Assembly: GCF_900109855.1 (NCBI RefSeq)
Contig: NZ_FOBO01000006.1
Location: forward strand, 62,001-126,000
DNA length: 64,000 nt
Reading direction: 5' to 3'
Source: Roseovarius tolerans
GTDB taxonomy: Bacteria; Pseudomonadota; Alphaproteobacteria; Rhodobacterales; Rhodobacteraceae
The position numbers and the translations under genes are program-made. Every line of letters starts with the position of its first letter. Within the stretch, counting starts at the first letter, position 1. The notes beneath the pieces were generated by a model that saw only the letters and a list, made by a program, of their open reading frames with translations, made no database searches and was not told where the DNA came from. Below are positions 56,256 to 64,000 of the stretch, piece by piece.

Positions 56256-57074
56256 TTATTCTGCCGGTGTCAGAACCGGGGTTTCGCAGTCCTCGGGGAT
56301 ATCTGTGATCAGCATATGCCCGGGTTTGTGGGTGATACAGAGCGGCGGGGCTGCGGCCTCGATCGCAACCTGCGGGGTGACGCCACAGGCCCAGAAAACA
56401 GGCACCTGCCCCTCGGCCAGCGGCATCGGATCGCCCCAGTCGGGGCGGGTGATGTCGTTGATTCCTATCTCGTCGGGCGCGCCGTGATGGATCGGTGCGC
56501 CGTGCGCCAGCGGGTAGCGGCGCGAAATCCGTTCGGTCTCGGTCAGGCGCGAGGGATCGACCGCGCGCATGCTGACGACCATGCGCGAGCGGAACGCGCC
56601 TGCGGAAGCGCAGTCGATATTGGTGCGAAACATCGGCACGGTGGTGTCGTTCTCGACATGCCAGAGCGGGATGCCCGCCTGCATCAGTGCATGCTCGAAG
56701 GTGAACGAACAGCCAAGCGCGAAGGCCACCATGTCATCCGTCCACAGTTCGCGGATATCGGTGGCGGATCCCTCAAGCCGTCCGTGGCGGTAGATGTTGT
56801 AGGCAGGCACATCGCTGCGAATGTCGATGTCGCGGCCAAGGGTGTGCATCATCGGATCGCCGGTATCCGAGGCCCCCACCAGCGGGCAGGGTTTCGGATT
56901 GCGCTGGCAAAACCGCATGAAGTCGAGCGCCTGCGCCTCGGGGAGGATCACGATATTGGCCTGAAGATGGCCGCGCCCCAGCCCGGCGGTATGGCCCGCG
57001 TAGCGCCCGGCGCGAATCTCGGCGCGCAGGTTGGGCAGGTCGGCATGTCTCAGGCGGTCGAATTCGGTGGTCAC
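56256..57074 (-). CDS. DUF1445 family putative hydro-lyase / D-glutamate cyclase
   Basis: The 272-residue protein has DUF1445 features: RAEIRAGRYAGHTAGLG, HLQANIVILPEAQALDFM, LGCSFTFEHALMQAGIPLWH and CGVTPQVAIEAAAPPLCITH. The mammalian D-glutamate cyclase has a DUF1445-type domain that turns D-glutamate into 5-oxo-D-proline. With the 5-oxoprolinase genes next to it, the same chemistry is a sensible guess (inference). The GTG start follows GAGAGG. Confidence 0.8.
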   Translation of the reverse strand: MTTEFDRLRHADLPNLRAEIRAGRYAGHTAGLGRGHLQANIVILPEAQALDFMRFCQRNPKPCPLVGASDTGDPMMHTLGRDIDIRSDVPAYNIYRHGRLEGSATDIRELWTDDMVAFALGCSFTFEHALMQAGIPLWHVENDTTVPMFRTNIDCASAGAFRSRMVVSMRAVDPSRLTETERISRRYPLAHGAPIHHGAPDEIGINDITRPDWGDPMPLAEGQVPVFWACGVTPQVAIEAAAPPLCITHKPGHMLITDIPEDCETPVLTPAE

Positions 57075-57159
57075 GGGTGGCCTCTCGATTGGTTGACCCC
57101 AGCGTGACCGGGACGCAATATAAAATCAAATCGAATAAATTTGTCACATGGTATAGAAA
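57075..57159. promoter_or_regulatory. AT-rich control region between lysR and the DUF1445-TRAP-pxp genes
   Basis: The 85-bp gap is markedly AT-rich (57117-57166: TATAAAATCAAATCGAATAA and TTACTTAT nearby) in an otherwise GC-rich window. It most likely holds the promoter of the minus-strand operon and the LysR binding site. A dyad ATAA...TTAT with ATTT/AAAT flanks can be drawn, but the exact operator is not clear. Confidence 0.5.
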
Positions 57160-58062
57160 TTACTTATCACCCAGTTTGCCGCGATACTCCTGCGCCACCT
57201 CCCGCGCGGCGCGCGCCGCGAATTCGACCACGTGACTACGCGGCTCGGCCACCCATGACGCGGTAAAGCGCAGCGGCGGCGGCACCCAGCCGGGATCGAA
57301 CTGCCGGATACGCCCCGCCGCCATGTATTCCGCCCCGAGAGCGCGCGGCAGGGCGGCGATGCCCAGATCGGCCTCGACCAGCCGGAAACAGGCCGAGAGC
57401 GACGAGGACGGAAAGATCGACACGTCGGGCCCCACATGCTCGAACAGCAACTCGCGCAATTCGCGGTAAGGCCGGGTGTTACGCGAATAGGTCAGCACCG
57501 GGCGGTTGAGATAGGTGGCTGGGTCCTCCTCAATCGCGGCCTCAGCCGCGACATACCACGCCAGATCGAACCCCGGCAGGTCGATATTGTCGACCGTATA
57601 CTCCGAGATCGGCCCAAGCAGGATCGCAAGGTCGATCTCGCGCCCGAGCAGACGTTCGCGCAGGTCGAGCGAGATATCGACGTTGAATTCGATCTGCAGC
57701 TTGGGAAACTTGCGGTGCAGCCGGGCGATGAGATCGGGCAGCCAGCATTGCGCGATGGTCTCGGAGACGCCGATGCGCAGATGCCGTTCCAGGCCCTTGG
57801 GGTCGATCACATCCTTTTCGATCATCTCCTGCAACCGCTCGAACTTCTCGGCGTAAAGCAGCAGCCGCTCGCCGCGCCTGGTCAGCGTCATGCCGCCCGC
57901 GTCCCGGTCAAAGAGCGTGCCTTGCAGCGTGTCCTCTAGATTGCGGATGCGGGCGGTGATGGCCGGTTGGGTGAGGTTCAGGCTCACGGCTGCCTTGCGC
58001 ACGCCGCCGGTGCGGACGACCGCGAGAAAGGTGCGCAGATGGGCGAGGTTGAGTTGAGCCAT
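57160..58062 (-). CDS. LysR-family transcriptional regulator
   Basis: The 300-residue protein starts MAQLNLAHLRTFLAVVRTGG with the LysR winged helix-turn-helix (KAAVSLNLTQPAITARIRNL) and a substrate-binding domain (RHLRIGVSETIAQCWLPDLI). It lies directly upstream of, and in the same direction as, the DUF1445-TRAP-pxp genes, so it probably controls them in response to their substrate. The usual divergent LysR arrangement is absent. Confidence 0.9.
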   Translation of the reverse strand: MAQLNLAHLRTFLAVVRTGGVRKAAVSLNLTQPAITARIRNLEDTLQGTLFDRDAGGMTLTRRGERLLLYAEKFERLQEMIEKDVIDPKGLERHLRIGVSETIAQCWLPDLIARLHRKFPKLQIEFNVDISLDLRERLLGREIDLAILLGPISEYTVDNIDLPGFDLAWYVAAEAAIEEDPATYLNRPVLTYSRNTRPYRELRELLFEHVGPDVSIFPSSSLSACFRLVEADLGIAALPRALGAEYMAAGRIRQFDPGWVPPPLRFTASWVAEPRSHVVEFAARAAREVAQEYRGKLGDK

Positions 58063-58104
58063 ACCCGAGCCTAGCGCAACACCGTGCGCAGGGCCATCGC
58101 CGAC

Positions 58105-58806
58105 TCAGGCGCGGCTGTGCAACTCGTAGCCCGGCGGGGCAAGGGCGGTGACGGTGGTGATCGGGTCAGCCCCGTTCCACGTGCTGCGCGCGATGCCAAA
58201 GAGGGCGTCACCTTCCTCGGCCTGCAACAGAGCAGCCTCATCGGCACTGGCCTTCATCGCGAAAAACCGCAGGTCACAGCGGCTGTAAGGCCGGTTTTGC
58301 AGCAGCCATTCATTGGCGTTCTCGCGACTGAGATCGACATCGAGGATCTCGGGCACGGTCTCGACGCAGATCCAGCGATCCTCGAAAAGATAGGGACGCT
58401 GATTGGCAAGATGCAGGGCGCGGACATGCAGCATCCGGGCGGGTGCATGCAGTTCGAGGGCGGCGGCAACGGCGCGCGGGGCATCGGCCTCCTCGCGCGA
58501 GACAAGCTGATAGCCATAGCGTGCGCCGGTTGCCTCCACCTCCAGCCGGGCGACGGGGATGTGAAAGGTCGCGCGGGTGGCGGGCAGGCGCAGCACATGC
58601 GTGCCGCCCTTGCGCTTGCGCTCGATCAGACCCTCGTCGGCGAGCGCGCGCATGGCACGCTGCACCGTGGCGCGGGCACAGCCGAGATCGAGCGCGATAT
58701 CCTCGTCGCGTGGCACGCGGGTGCCGGGCGGGTAGGTCGCGTCGAGGATACGCCCCTGTATGGTGTCATAGACATCCCGCCAGGTCAGCCGCTCCGCTAT
58801 CGTCAT
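58105..58806 (-). CDS. hutC: GntR-family regulator, probably HutC (histidine utilisation repressor)
   Basis: The 233-residue protein has a GntR winged helix (GTRVPRDEDIALDLGCARAT) and a UTRA sensor domain (PYLFEDRWICVETVPEIL, GYELHSRA at the end). It overlaps hutF by ATGA and lies in the hut locus, so it is most likely HutC, which represses hut genes and is released by urocanate. The upstream part of the open frame is antisense shadow and was not used. Confidence 0.9.
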   Translation of the reverse strand: MTIAERLTWRDVYDTIQGRILDATYPPGTRVPRDEDIALDLGCARATVQRAMRALADEGLIERKRKGGTHVLRLPATRATFHIPVARLEVEATGARYGYQLVSREEADAPRAVAAALELHAPARMLHVRALHLANQRPYLFEDRWICVETVPEILDVDLSRENANEWLLQNRPYSRCDLRFFAMKASADEAALLQAEEGDALFGIARSTWNGADPITTVTALAPPGYELHSRA

Positions 58807-60173
58807 GTTTCGTCCCGCAATTGCGCCATGGTGGCCCTGAACCGCCTGCATATCGCGTCGCGGTCGCGATGGCGACCGTGCTGCACCACATGGCGGCCCG
58901 CGCTCCAGACATCGGTGATGCAGTGCGCGCCGTGGCCGCCAAAGATCAGCGTATCGAGCGCCACGTCGCCCGCGCGGTCGCAGAGCCATTCATTGTCGCT
59001 GGAGACCCCCACCAGATCGGCGAGGTATCCGGGGGCGAGCACGCCGCATTTCCGCCCCGCCGCCTGCGCGCCCCCGGCGAGCGTTGCGTCGATCAGGCGG
59101 CGGCCGGTGGAGTGCGCCTGTGTCGCCAGAACCGCGCGGCCATGGCCGCGCACGCGTTGCGAATATTCCAGCGTCTTCAGCTCTTCGAAATACGCGATGT
59201 GGATATTGGAATCCGACCCCGCCCCGATGCGGCCCTCTGCGCCGAGATAGGTGGCCCCGTTGAAAATCCCGTCGCCCAGGCTCGATTCGGTGATCGGGCA
59301 GAGACCGGCAACGGCACCGGTCGCGGCAAGGCGGGTGGTCTCGTCGCCGGTCATCTGCGTGCAATGGATCAGGCACCAGCGCGGATCGACCGCGTGGGTG
59401 TCAAGCAGCCACTCCACCGGGCGCGCGCCAAGATGCGCCTCGACCTCCGCCACCTCCGCCTGCTGTTCGGCCAGATGCATGTGAACGGGGCCCTCGGGGC
59501 AGAGCGCAAGCGCCGCCTCCAACCCCGCCGCATCCACCGCGCGCAGCGAATGCGGCGCGGTGCCGATCCGGTCGTCGGCGTGGCCGTGAGCCGCCAGCCC
59601 CCGCGCGGCCCCGGCATGCAGGCGCGTGAACCGCTCCGGGTCGTTGCCGAACCGCAATTGCCCCCCCGCAAGCGGGCGCGCGTCGCAGCCGCCCCATTGA
59701 TAGAGCACCGGCAAGAGCGTGAGGCCGATGCCCGCCAGCTGCGCGGCGGCCACGATGCGCGTGCTGAGTTCGGCGATATCGTCATAGACCTGCCCTTGTG
59801 CGGCGTGATGCAGGTAGTGAAACTCGGCCACCGCACCATATCCGGCCTCCAGCATCTCCATGAAGACCATCGCCGCGATGGCCTCGATCTGATCGGGGTC
59901 AAGCTGGTCGAGAAAGCGGTACATCTGCCGCCGCCACGTCCAGAAACTGTCCGCCGGGTCCGGCCCGCGTGCCTCGGTCAACCCGGCCATGGCGCGCTGA
60001 AAGCTGTGGCTGTGCAGGTTCACCGGGGCCGGGATCACCATGTCGAGATGGGTGTCCGCGCGGGTGATCATGGGCCTCAGCGATTCGATCCGGCCCTGCG
60101 CGTCGAGGGTGATCTGCACATCGCGGGCCCAGCCTTGGGGGGTAAGTGCCTGACTGGCGGTGATGATTTGCAT
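58803..60173 (-). CDS. hutF: Formimidoylglutamate deiminase
   Basis: The 456-residue amidohydrolase has the metal motif [11 protein letters not shown] (His54, His56), [11 protein letters not shown] and the end region [20 protein letters not shown]. HutF converts N-formimino-L-glutamate to N-formyl-L-glutamate plus ammonia, and HutG then removes formate. The ATG at 60173 follows CGGAGCC and is taken over an upstream ATG at 60203 that overlaps the divergent promoter. Confidence 0.93.
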   Translation of the reverse strand: MQIITASQALTPQGWARDVQITLDAQGRIESLRPMITRADTHLDMVIPAPVNLHSHSFQRAMAGLTEARGPDPADSFWTWRRQMYRFLDQLDPDQIEAIAAMVFMEMLEAGYGAVAEFHYLHHAAQGQVYDDIAELSTRIVAAAQLAGIGLTLLPVLYQWGGCDARPLAGGQLRFGNDPERFTRLHAGAARGLAAHGHADDRIGTAPHSLRAVDAAGLEAALALCPEGPVHMHLAEQQAEVAEVEAHLGARPVEWLLDTHAVDPRWCLIHCTQMTGDETTRLAATGAVAGLCPITESSLGDGIFNGATYLGAEGRIGAGSDSNIHIAYFEELKTLEYSQRVRGHGRAVLATQAHSTGRRLIDATLAGGAQAAGRKCGVLAPGYLADLVGVSSDNEWLCDRAGDVALDTLIFGGHGAHCITDVWSAGRHVVQHGRHRDRDAICRRFRATMAQLRDET

Positions 60174-60244
60174 GCTGCGGCTCCGTTGACATATTATGTG
60201 CATACATTTTATTGTTAAGCGCGAATGTAATCAAGGACTGCGCC
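60174..60244. promoter_or_regulatory. hutF-hutI divergent promoter with candidate HutC operator
   Basis: The 71-bp gap contains a sigma-70-like promoter for hutI (TTGACA 60186-60191, TATTGT 60210-60215, 18-bp spacer). Between the elements lies the imperfect dyad TATGTGCATACA (60195-60206). A GntR protein bound there would block both directions, as expected for HutC. Confidence 0.5.
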
Positions 60245-61447
60245 ATGCCTGACCGCCTGCTGCTGACCGATTTGACTGCTGCGACGATGGTGCCCGGCGC
60301 GGGGGCCTATGGGTTGATCGAGCAGGCCGCGATTTGCGTGGAGGGGGCGGCGATCCGATGGGTCGGGCCCGCGGGGGACGTGCCGGAAGAGTTCCGCGAT
60401 GTGTCCGTGCGGTCTCTTGGCGGGCGGCTGGTGACGCCCGCGTTGATCGACTGTCACACCCATATCGTGCATGGCGGCGACCGCGCCCGCGAGTTCGAGA
60501 TGCGGCTGGAGGGGGCGAGCTATGAGGAGATCGCGCGCGCCGGGGGCGGCATCGTCTCGACGGTGAGTGCCACGCGCGCGTCGGATGAGGAAAGCCTGTT
60601 GGCGGGGGCGCTGCCCCGGGTCGATGCGCTGATCGCCGAGGGGGTGGGGTGCATCGAGATCAAATCGGGCTATGGCCTGGATTTGGAAGCAGAATTTCGG
60701 ATGCTACGCGTGGCGCGGCGGATCGGTGAGATGCGACCCGTGACCGTGGTGACGAGCTTTCTGGGGGCGCATGCGGTGCCCGCCGGAGAGGATGCCGACC
60801 GCTATATCGACGAGGTCTGCCTGCCCGCGCTGGAGGCCGCCCATGCCGAGGGGCTGGTCGATGCGGTGGACGGGTTTTGCGAGGGGATCGCCTTTGATAC
60901 TGCGCAGATCGCGCGGGTGTTCGACCGGGCGGCGGTGCTTGGCCTGCCGGTCAAGCTCCATGCTGAACAGTTGAGCCATATGGGTGGCACGGCGCTGGCG
61001 GCGCGATACGGCGCGCTCTCGGCGGATCACGTGGAATACGCGACCGCCGCAGACGCGGCGGTGCTCGCCGAGGCGGGCAGCGTCGCGGTGCTCTTGCCGG
61101 GCGCGTTCTATACCCTGCGCGAGACGCAGGCGCCGCCGGTGCAGGCGTTTCGCGACGCGGGCGCGGCGATGGCGGTGGCGACGGACCTCAACCCCGGATC
61201 GTCGCCGCTGGGCTCGCTTCTGCTGGCGATGAACATGGCGTGCACGCTCTTTCGCCTGACGCCGGAGGAGGCGCTGGCGGGGACGACGCGCCACGCCGCG
61301 CGGGCGCTCGGGCTCAGCGACCGGGGCGAGATCCGCGCCGGGCTGCGCGCCGATCTGGCGGTGTGGGATGTGGAGACGCCTGCCGAACTTTCCTACCGGA
61401 TCGGCTCCAACCCACTTCATACCCGCATTTTCGGAGGACAGGCATGA
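60245..61447 (+). CDS. hutI: Imidazolonepropionase
   Basis: The 400-residue amidohydrolase has the metal motif [12 protein letters not shown] (His71, His73), [40 protein letters not shown] and [14 protein letters not shown]. It opens the imidazolone ring to N-formimino-L-glutamate. The ATG at 60245 is used; the 11 codons before it overlap the promoter. hutH overlaps the stop (ATGA). Confidence 0.95.
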   Translation: MPDRLLLTDLTAATMVPGAGAYGLIEQAAICVEGAAIRWVGPAGDVPEEFRDVSVRSLGGRLVTPALIDCHTHIVHGGDRAREFEMRLEGASYEEIARAGGGIVSTVSATRASDEESLLAGALPRVDALIAEGVGCIEIKSGYGLDLEAEFRMLRVARRIGEMRPVTVVTSFLGAHAVPAGEDADRYIDEVCLPALEAAHAEGLVDAVDGFCEGIAFDTAQIARVFDRAAVLGLPVKLHAEQLSHMGGTALAARYGALSADHVEYATAADAAVLAEAGSVAVLLPGAFYTLRETQAPPVQAFRDAGAAMAVATDLNPGSSPLGSLLLAMNMACTLFRLTPEEALAGTTRHAARALGLSDRGEIRAGLRADLAVWDVETPAELSYRIGSNPLHTRIFGGQA

Positions 61448-62970
61448 CCGAAACGCTCATTCCTGGGGCCACCCCATTGGCGCAACTGGAAACGCTGTGG
61501 CGCGAGGAGCGCGCCGCGCGGCTGGACCCGTCGGCGCGCGACGGGATCGACCGGGCGGCGGCGTTGGTCGAACGGGCGGCGCAGGGTGACGCGGCGGTTT
61601 ACGGCGTCAATACCGGCTTCGGCAAGCTCGCCTCGGTCAAGATCGCGGGCAAGGACACCGCGCAATTGCAGCGCAACCTGATCCTGTCGCATTGCTGCGG
61701 CGTGGGCGAGGCGCTGGATGCGGCCACCACGCGGCTGATGATGGCGCTGAAGCTGCTGTCGCTGGGGCGCGGAGCGTCGGGCGTGCGGTGGGAAATCTGC
61801 GCACTGATCGAGGACATGTTGGCCGCAGGTGTCGTGCCGGTGATCCCGGCGCAGGGATCGGTGGGGGCCTCGGGCGATCTGGCCCCCTTGGCGCATATGG
61901 CCGCCGTCATGATCGGTGAGGGCGAGGCGGTATATGAGGGTGAGACGCTGCTGGGCGGCGTGGCCTTACAGCGCGCGGGGCTGATGCCCGTCGTGCTCGG
62001 CCCCAAGGAGGGGCTGGCGCTGATCAACGGGACGCAGTTTTCCACCGCCTGCGCATTGGGCGGGCTCTTCGAGACCATGACGCTGGTGCGCGGGGCGGTG
62101 GTGACCTCGGCGCTATCGACCGACGCGATCATGGGATCGACCGCGCCGTTGCATCCGATGATCCACGAATTGCGCGGGCACCAAGGACAGATCGACGTGG
62201 CCGCCGCGATGGCCGGCCTGATGGAGGGCAGCGTGATCCGCGAAAGCCACCGGGAAGGCGATGCCCGCGTTCAGGACCCCTATTGCATCCGCTGTCAGCC
62301 GCAGGTGACGGGTGCGGCGCTCGACCTTATCCGCTGGGCGGCGCGCACGCTGGAGGCGGAGGCCAACGCCGTGACGGACAATCCGCTGGTGCTGGTCGGG
62401 GATGGCGCGATCCTGTCGGGCGGGAATTTCCATGCCGAGCCGGTGGGGTTTGCCGCCGATACGCTGGCGATGGCCCTGTCCGAGGTGGGGGCGATTGCGC
62501 AGCGGCGGGTGGCGCTGATGGTCGATCCGACGCTGTCCTTTGACCTGCCCCCCTTTCTGACGCCCGATCCGGGGCTGAATTCGGGGCTGATGATCGCCGA
62601 GGTGACGACGGCGGCTTTGATGAGCGAAAACAAGCACCTGGCGCATCCCTGCACGATCGACAGCACGCCCACCTCGGCCAATCAGGAGGATCATGTGAGC
62701 ATGGCGGCGCATGCCGCGTATCGCCTGCGGCGGATGACGCGGAACCTGTCGGTGATCCTCGGGGTCGAGGCGATCTGCGCGGCGCAGGGAATTGAGGCGC
62801 GCGCGCCGTTGGAGACCTCGGCACCGCTGCGGGGGGCTGTGGAGCGGCTGCGGGATGTGGTGCCGAGCCTCGGGGCGGATCGCTACATGGCGCCCGAACT
62901 GGAGGCGGCCGCCGCGCTGCTGCGCGAGGGCGCGCTGGTGCGGGCGGCGGGGCTGGAGTTGCCGCTATGA
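61444..62970 (+). CDS. hutH: Histidine ammonia-lyase
   Basis: The 508-residue protein has the MIO-forming Ala-Ser-Gly at residues 142-144 ([15 protein letters not shown]), matching Ser143 of the well-studied enzyme, plus [10 protein letters not shown] and TDNPLVL. It removes ammonia from L-histidine to give urocanate. Overlaps hutI at the start and hutG at the end (ATGA), so translation is coupled. Confidence 0.97.
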   Translation: MTETLIPGATPLAQLETLWREERAARLDPSARDGIDRAAALVERAAQGDAAVYGVNTGFGKLASVKIAGKDTAQLQRNLILSHCCGVGEALDAATTRLMMALKLLSLGRGASGVRWEICALIEDMLAAGVVPVIPAQGSVGASGDLAPLAHMAAVMIGEGEAVYEGETLLGGVALQRAGLMPVVLGPKEGLALINGTQFSTACALGGLFETMTLVRGAVVTSALSTDAIMGSTAPLHPMIHELRGHQGQIDVAAAMAGLMEGSVIRESHREGDARVQDPYCIRCQPQVTGAALDLIRWAARTLEAEANAVTDNPLVLVGDGAILSGGNFHAEPVGFAADTLAMALSEVGAIAQRRVALMVDPTLSFDLPPFLTPDPGLNSGLMIAEVTTAALMSENKHLAHPCTIDSTPTSANQEDHVSMAAHAAYRLRRMTRNLSVILGVEAICAAQGIEARAPLETSAPLRGAVERLRDVVPSLGADRYMAPELEAAAALLREGALVRAAGLELPL

Positions 62971-63746
62971 TCGAGGTGGTAAAGGGGGGCGGGCCGCTGG
63001 TGCTGGGGATGCCGCATACGGGGTCGTATGTTCCGCCGGAGATCGAGGCGCGGCTGAACGGGACGGGGCGCGCGCTGGCGGATACCGATTGGCATATCGA
63101 GCGGCTCTATGATGGGCTGGTCGGGGAGGTTACGACGGTGCGCACGCTGGTGCATCGCTACGTGATCGACGTGAATCGCGACCCAAGTGGCGAGAGCCTT
63201 TATCCGGGGCAGAACACCACCGGGTTGATTCCGTTGACGGATTTCGATGGGGAGCCGATCTGGCGGGACGGGGAAGCGCCTGACGTGGCGGAGGTGGACG
63301 CGCGACGGGAGGCGTATCACGCGCCCTATCATGCCGCACTGGCGGCGGAGATGGAGCGGGTGCGCGCGCGGCACGGCTTTGCGATCCTCTATGATTGCCA
63401 TTCCATACGCTTGCGTATCCCTTACCTGTTTGACGGCGTTCTGCCCGATCTGAACATCGGGACCAATGGCGGCACCACCTGTGCGCCGGGGATCGCGGCG
63501 GCGGTGCGGGACGCGTGCGCGGCGAGTGGATACAGCACCGTCACCAATGGCCGCTTCAAGGGCGGCTGGACCACGCGCCATTATGGACGGCCTAATGAGG
63601 GGCTGCATGCGATCCAGATGGAGCTGGCCCAGAGCACCTATCTCGCTGCCGAGGCCCCGCCGTGGCGTTATGACACCACCCGCGCCGAGCGCCTGCGCGA
63701 CACCCTGCGCGCCATCCTTGATACCCTGTCCGCATGGAGACCGTGA
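62967..63746 (+). CDS. hutG: N-formylglutamate deformylase
   Basis: The 259-residue protein has [33 protein letters not shown] and [18 protein letters not shown], the HutG motifs with the metal-binding His and Asp. It hydrolyses N-formyl-L-glutamate to glutamate and formate, completing the five-step route with HutF. A second, more distant homologue is at 10096. hutU overlaps the stop by one base. Confidence 0.94.
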   Translation: MIEVVKGGGPLVLGMPHTGSYVPPEIEARLNGTGRALADTDWHIERLYDGLVGEVTTVRTLVHRYVIDVNRDPSGESLYPGQNTTGLIPLTDFDGEPIWRDGEAPDVAEVDARREAYHAPYHAALAAEMERVRARHGFAILYDCHSIRLRIPYLFDGVLPDLNIGTNGGTTCAPGIAAAVRDACAASGYSTVTNGRFKGGWTTRHYGRPNEGLHAIQMELAQSTYLAAEAPPWRYDTTRAERLRDTLRAILDTLSAWRP

Positions 63747-64000
63747 TGACCGATCCCCGCAAGAACACCCGCGATGTCTATCCCCCCACCGGGCCCGACC
63801 TGACCGCCAAGAGCTGGCAGACCGAAGCGCCGCTGCGGATGCTGATGAACAACCTGCACCCGGACGTGGCCGAGAACCCGCATGAACTCGTGGTCTATGG
63901 CGGCATCGGGCGGGCGGCGCGGACCTGGGCGGATTTCGACTGCATCGTCGAGAGCCTGAAGGATCTGGAGGCGGATGAGACGCTGGTGGTGCAGTCGGGC
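63746..64000 (+). CDS. hutU: Urocanate hydratase, 3' end outside window
   Basis: The first 85 codons are present: [20 protein letters not shown], then [20 protein letters not shown] and [17 protein letters not shown], the start of urocanase. The enzyme uses NAD+ to turn urocanate into imidazolonepropionate. The ATG overlaps the last base of the hutG stop. Confidence 0.95.
   Translation, partial: MTDPRKNTRDVYPPTGPDLTAKSWQTEAPLRMLMNNLHPDVAENPHELVVYGGIGRAARTWADFDCIVESLKDLEADETLVVQSG

Overview
This 64 kb window is a GC-rich bacterial chromosome segment. Gene content and order point to an alphaproteobacterium of the family Rhodobacteraceae, most likely the Roseobacter group. The supporting signs are the ybgC-tolQRAB-pal-cpoB-tilS-ftsH string, the 41-residue form of L36, DUF484 next to xerC, a DUF1127 protein, TRAP and LivFGHM-type transporters, and several short dispersed palindromic repeats. 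No species is claimed. There is no transposase, prophage, plasmid function or CRISPR array.

Layout. 1-8.2 kb: an operon for uptake and CoA activation of an unknown carboxylate: partial acyl-CoA synthetase, LivG, LivH, a small membrane protein, LivM, binding protein, LivF, and a PaaK-like ligase. 8.2-12.5 kb: DadA-like oxidoreductase, rpmJ, tRNA-Val(GAC), an N-formylglutamate amidohydrolase homologue and dinB. 12.5-22.8 kb: the Tol-Pal envelope cluster running into tilS, ftsH, tam and a MOSC protein. 22.8-26.7 kb: a secreted EF-hand protein, then fhs and folD (one-carbon metabolism). 26.9-34.2 kb: glnD and an LpoA-like lipoprotein, divergent from rsmI-yraN-gshB-hydrolase. 34.2-41.8 kb: comM (frameshifted near its end), xerC, DUF484, transaldolase, priA, a tiny secreted protein and a bacterioferritin homologue that lacks the heme-ligand Met. 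42-48.2 kb: MFS transporter, prmA, small hypotheticals, DUF1127 and ruvCAB. 48.3-50.5 kb: two adjacent paralogues that join a LysM domain to a family-3-like solute-binding domain. 50.7-58.1 kb: a LysR regulator followed by a DUF1445 D-glutamate cyclase homologue, a TRAP transporter and pxpBCA (5-oxoprolinase). 58.1-64 kb: the divergent hut locus, hutFC against hutIHGU (hutU cut by the window end).

How it fits together. From 50.7 kb to the right end almost every gene can feed the glutamate pool: histidine through N-formimino- and N-formylglutamate, and probably D-glutamate or 5-oxoproline through the cyclase and PxpABC. The rest is mostly housekeeping.

The least explained features are non-coding or structural: a ~225 bp repeat family with terminal inverted repeats, whose three full copies all lie between convergent genes; twin triloop hairpins; an exactly 11-bp-phased GTCGGT array; composite palindromic repeats; the LysM-binding-protein pair; and the comM frameshift. 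Start sites were chosen from ribosome-binding sites, overlaps and family alignment, and alternatives are noted. All functional names come from reading motifs by eye, without database searches.
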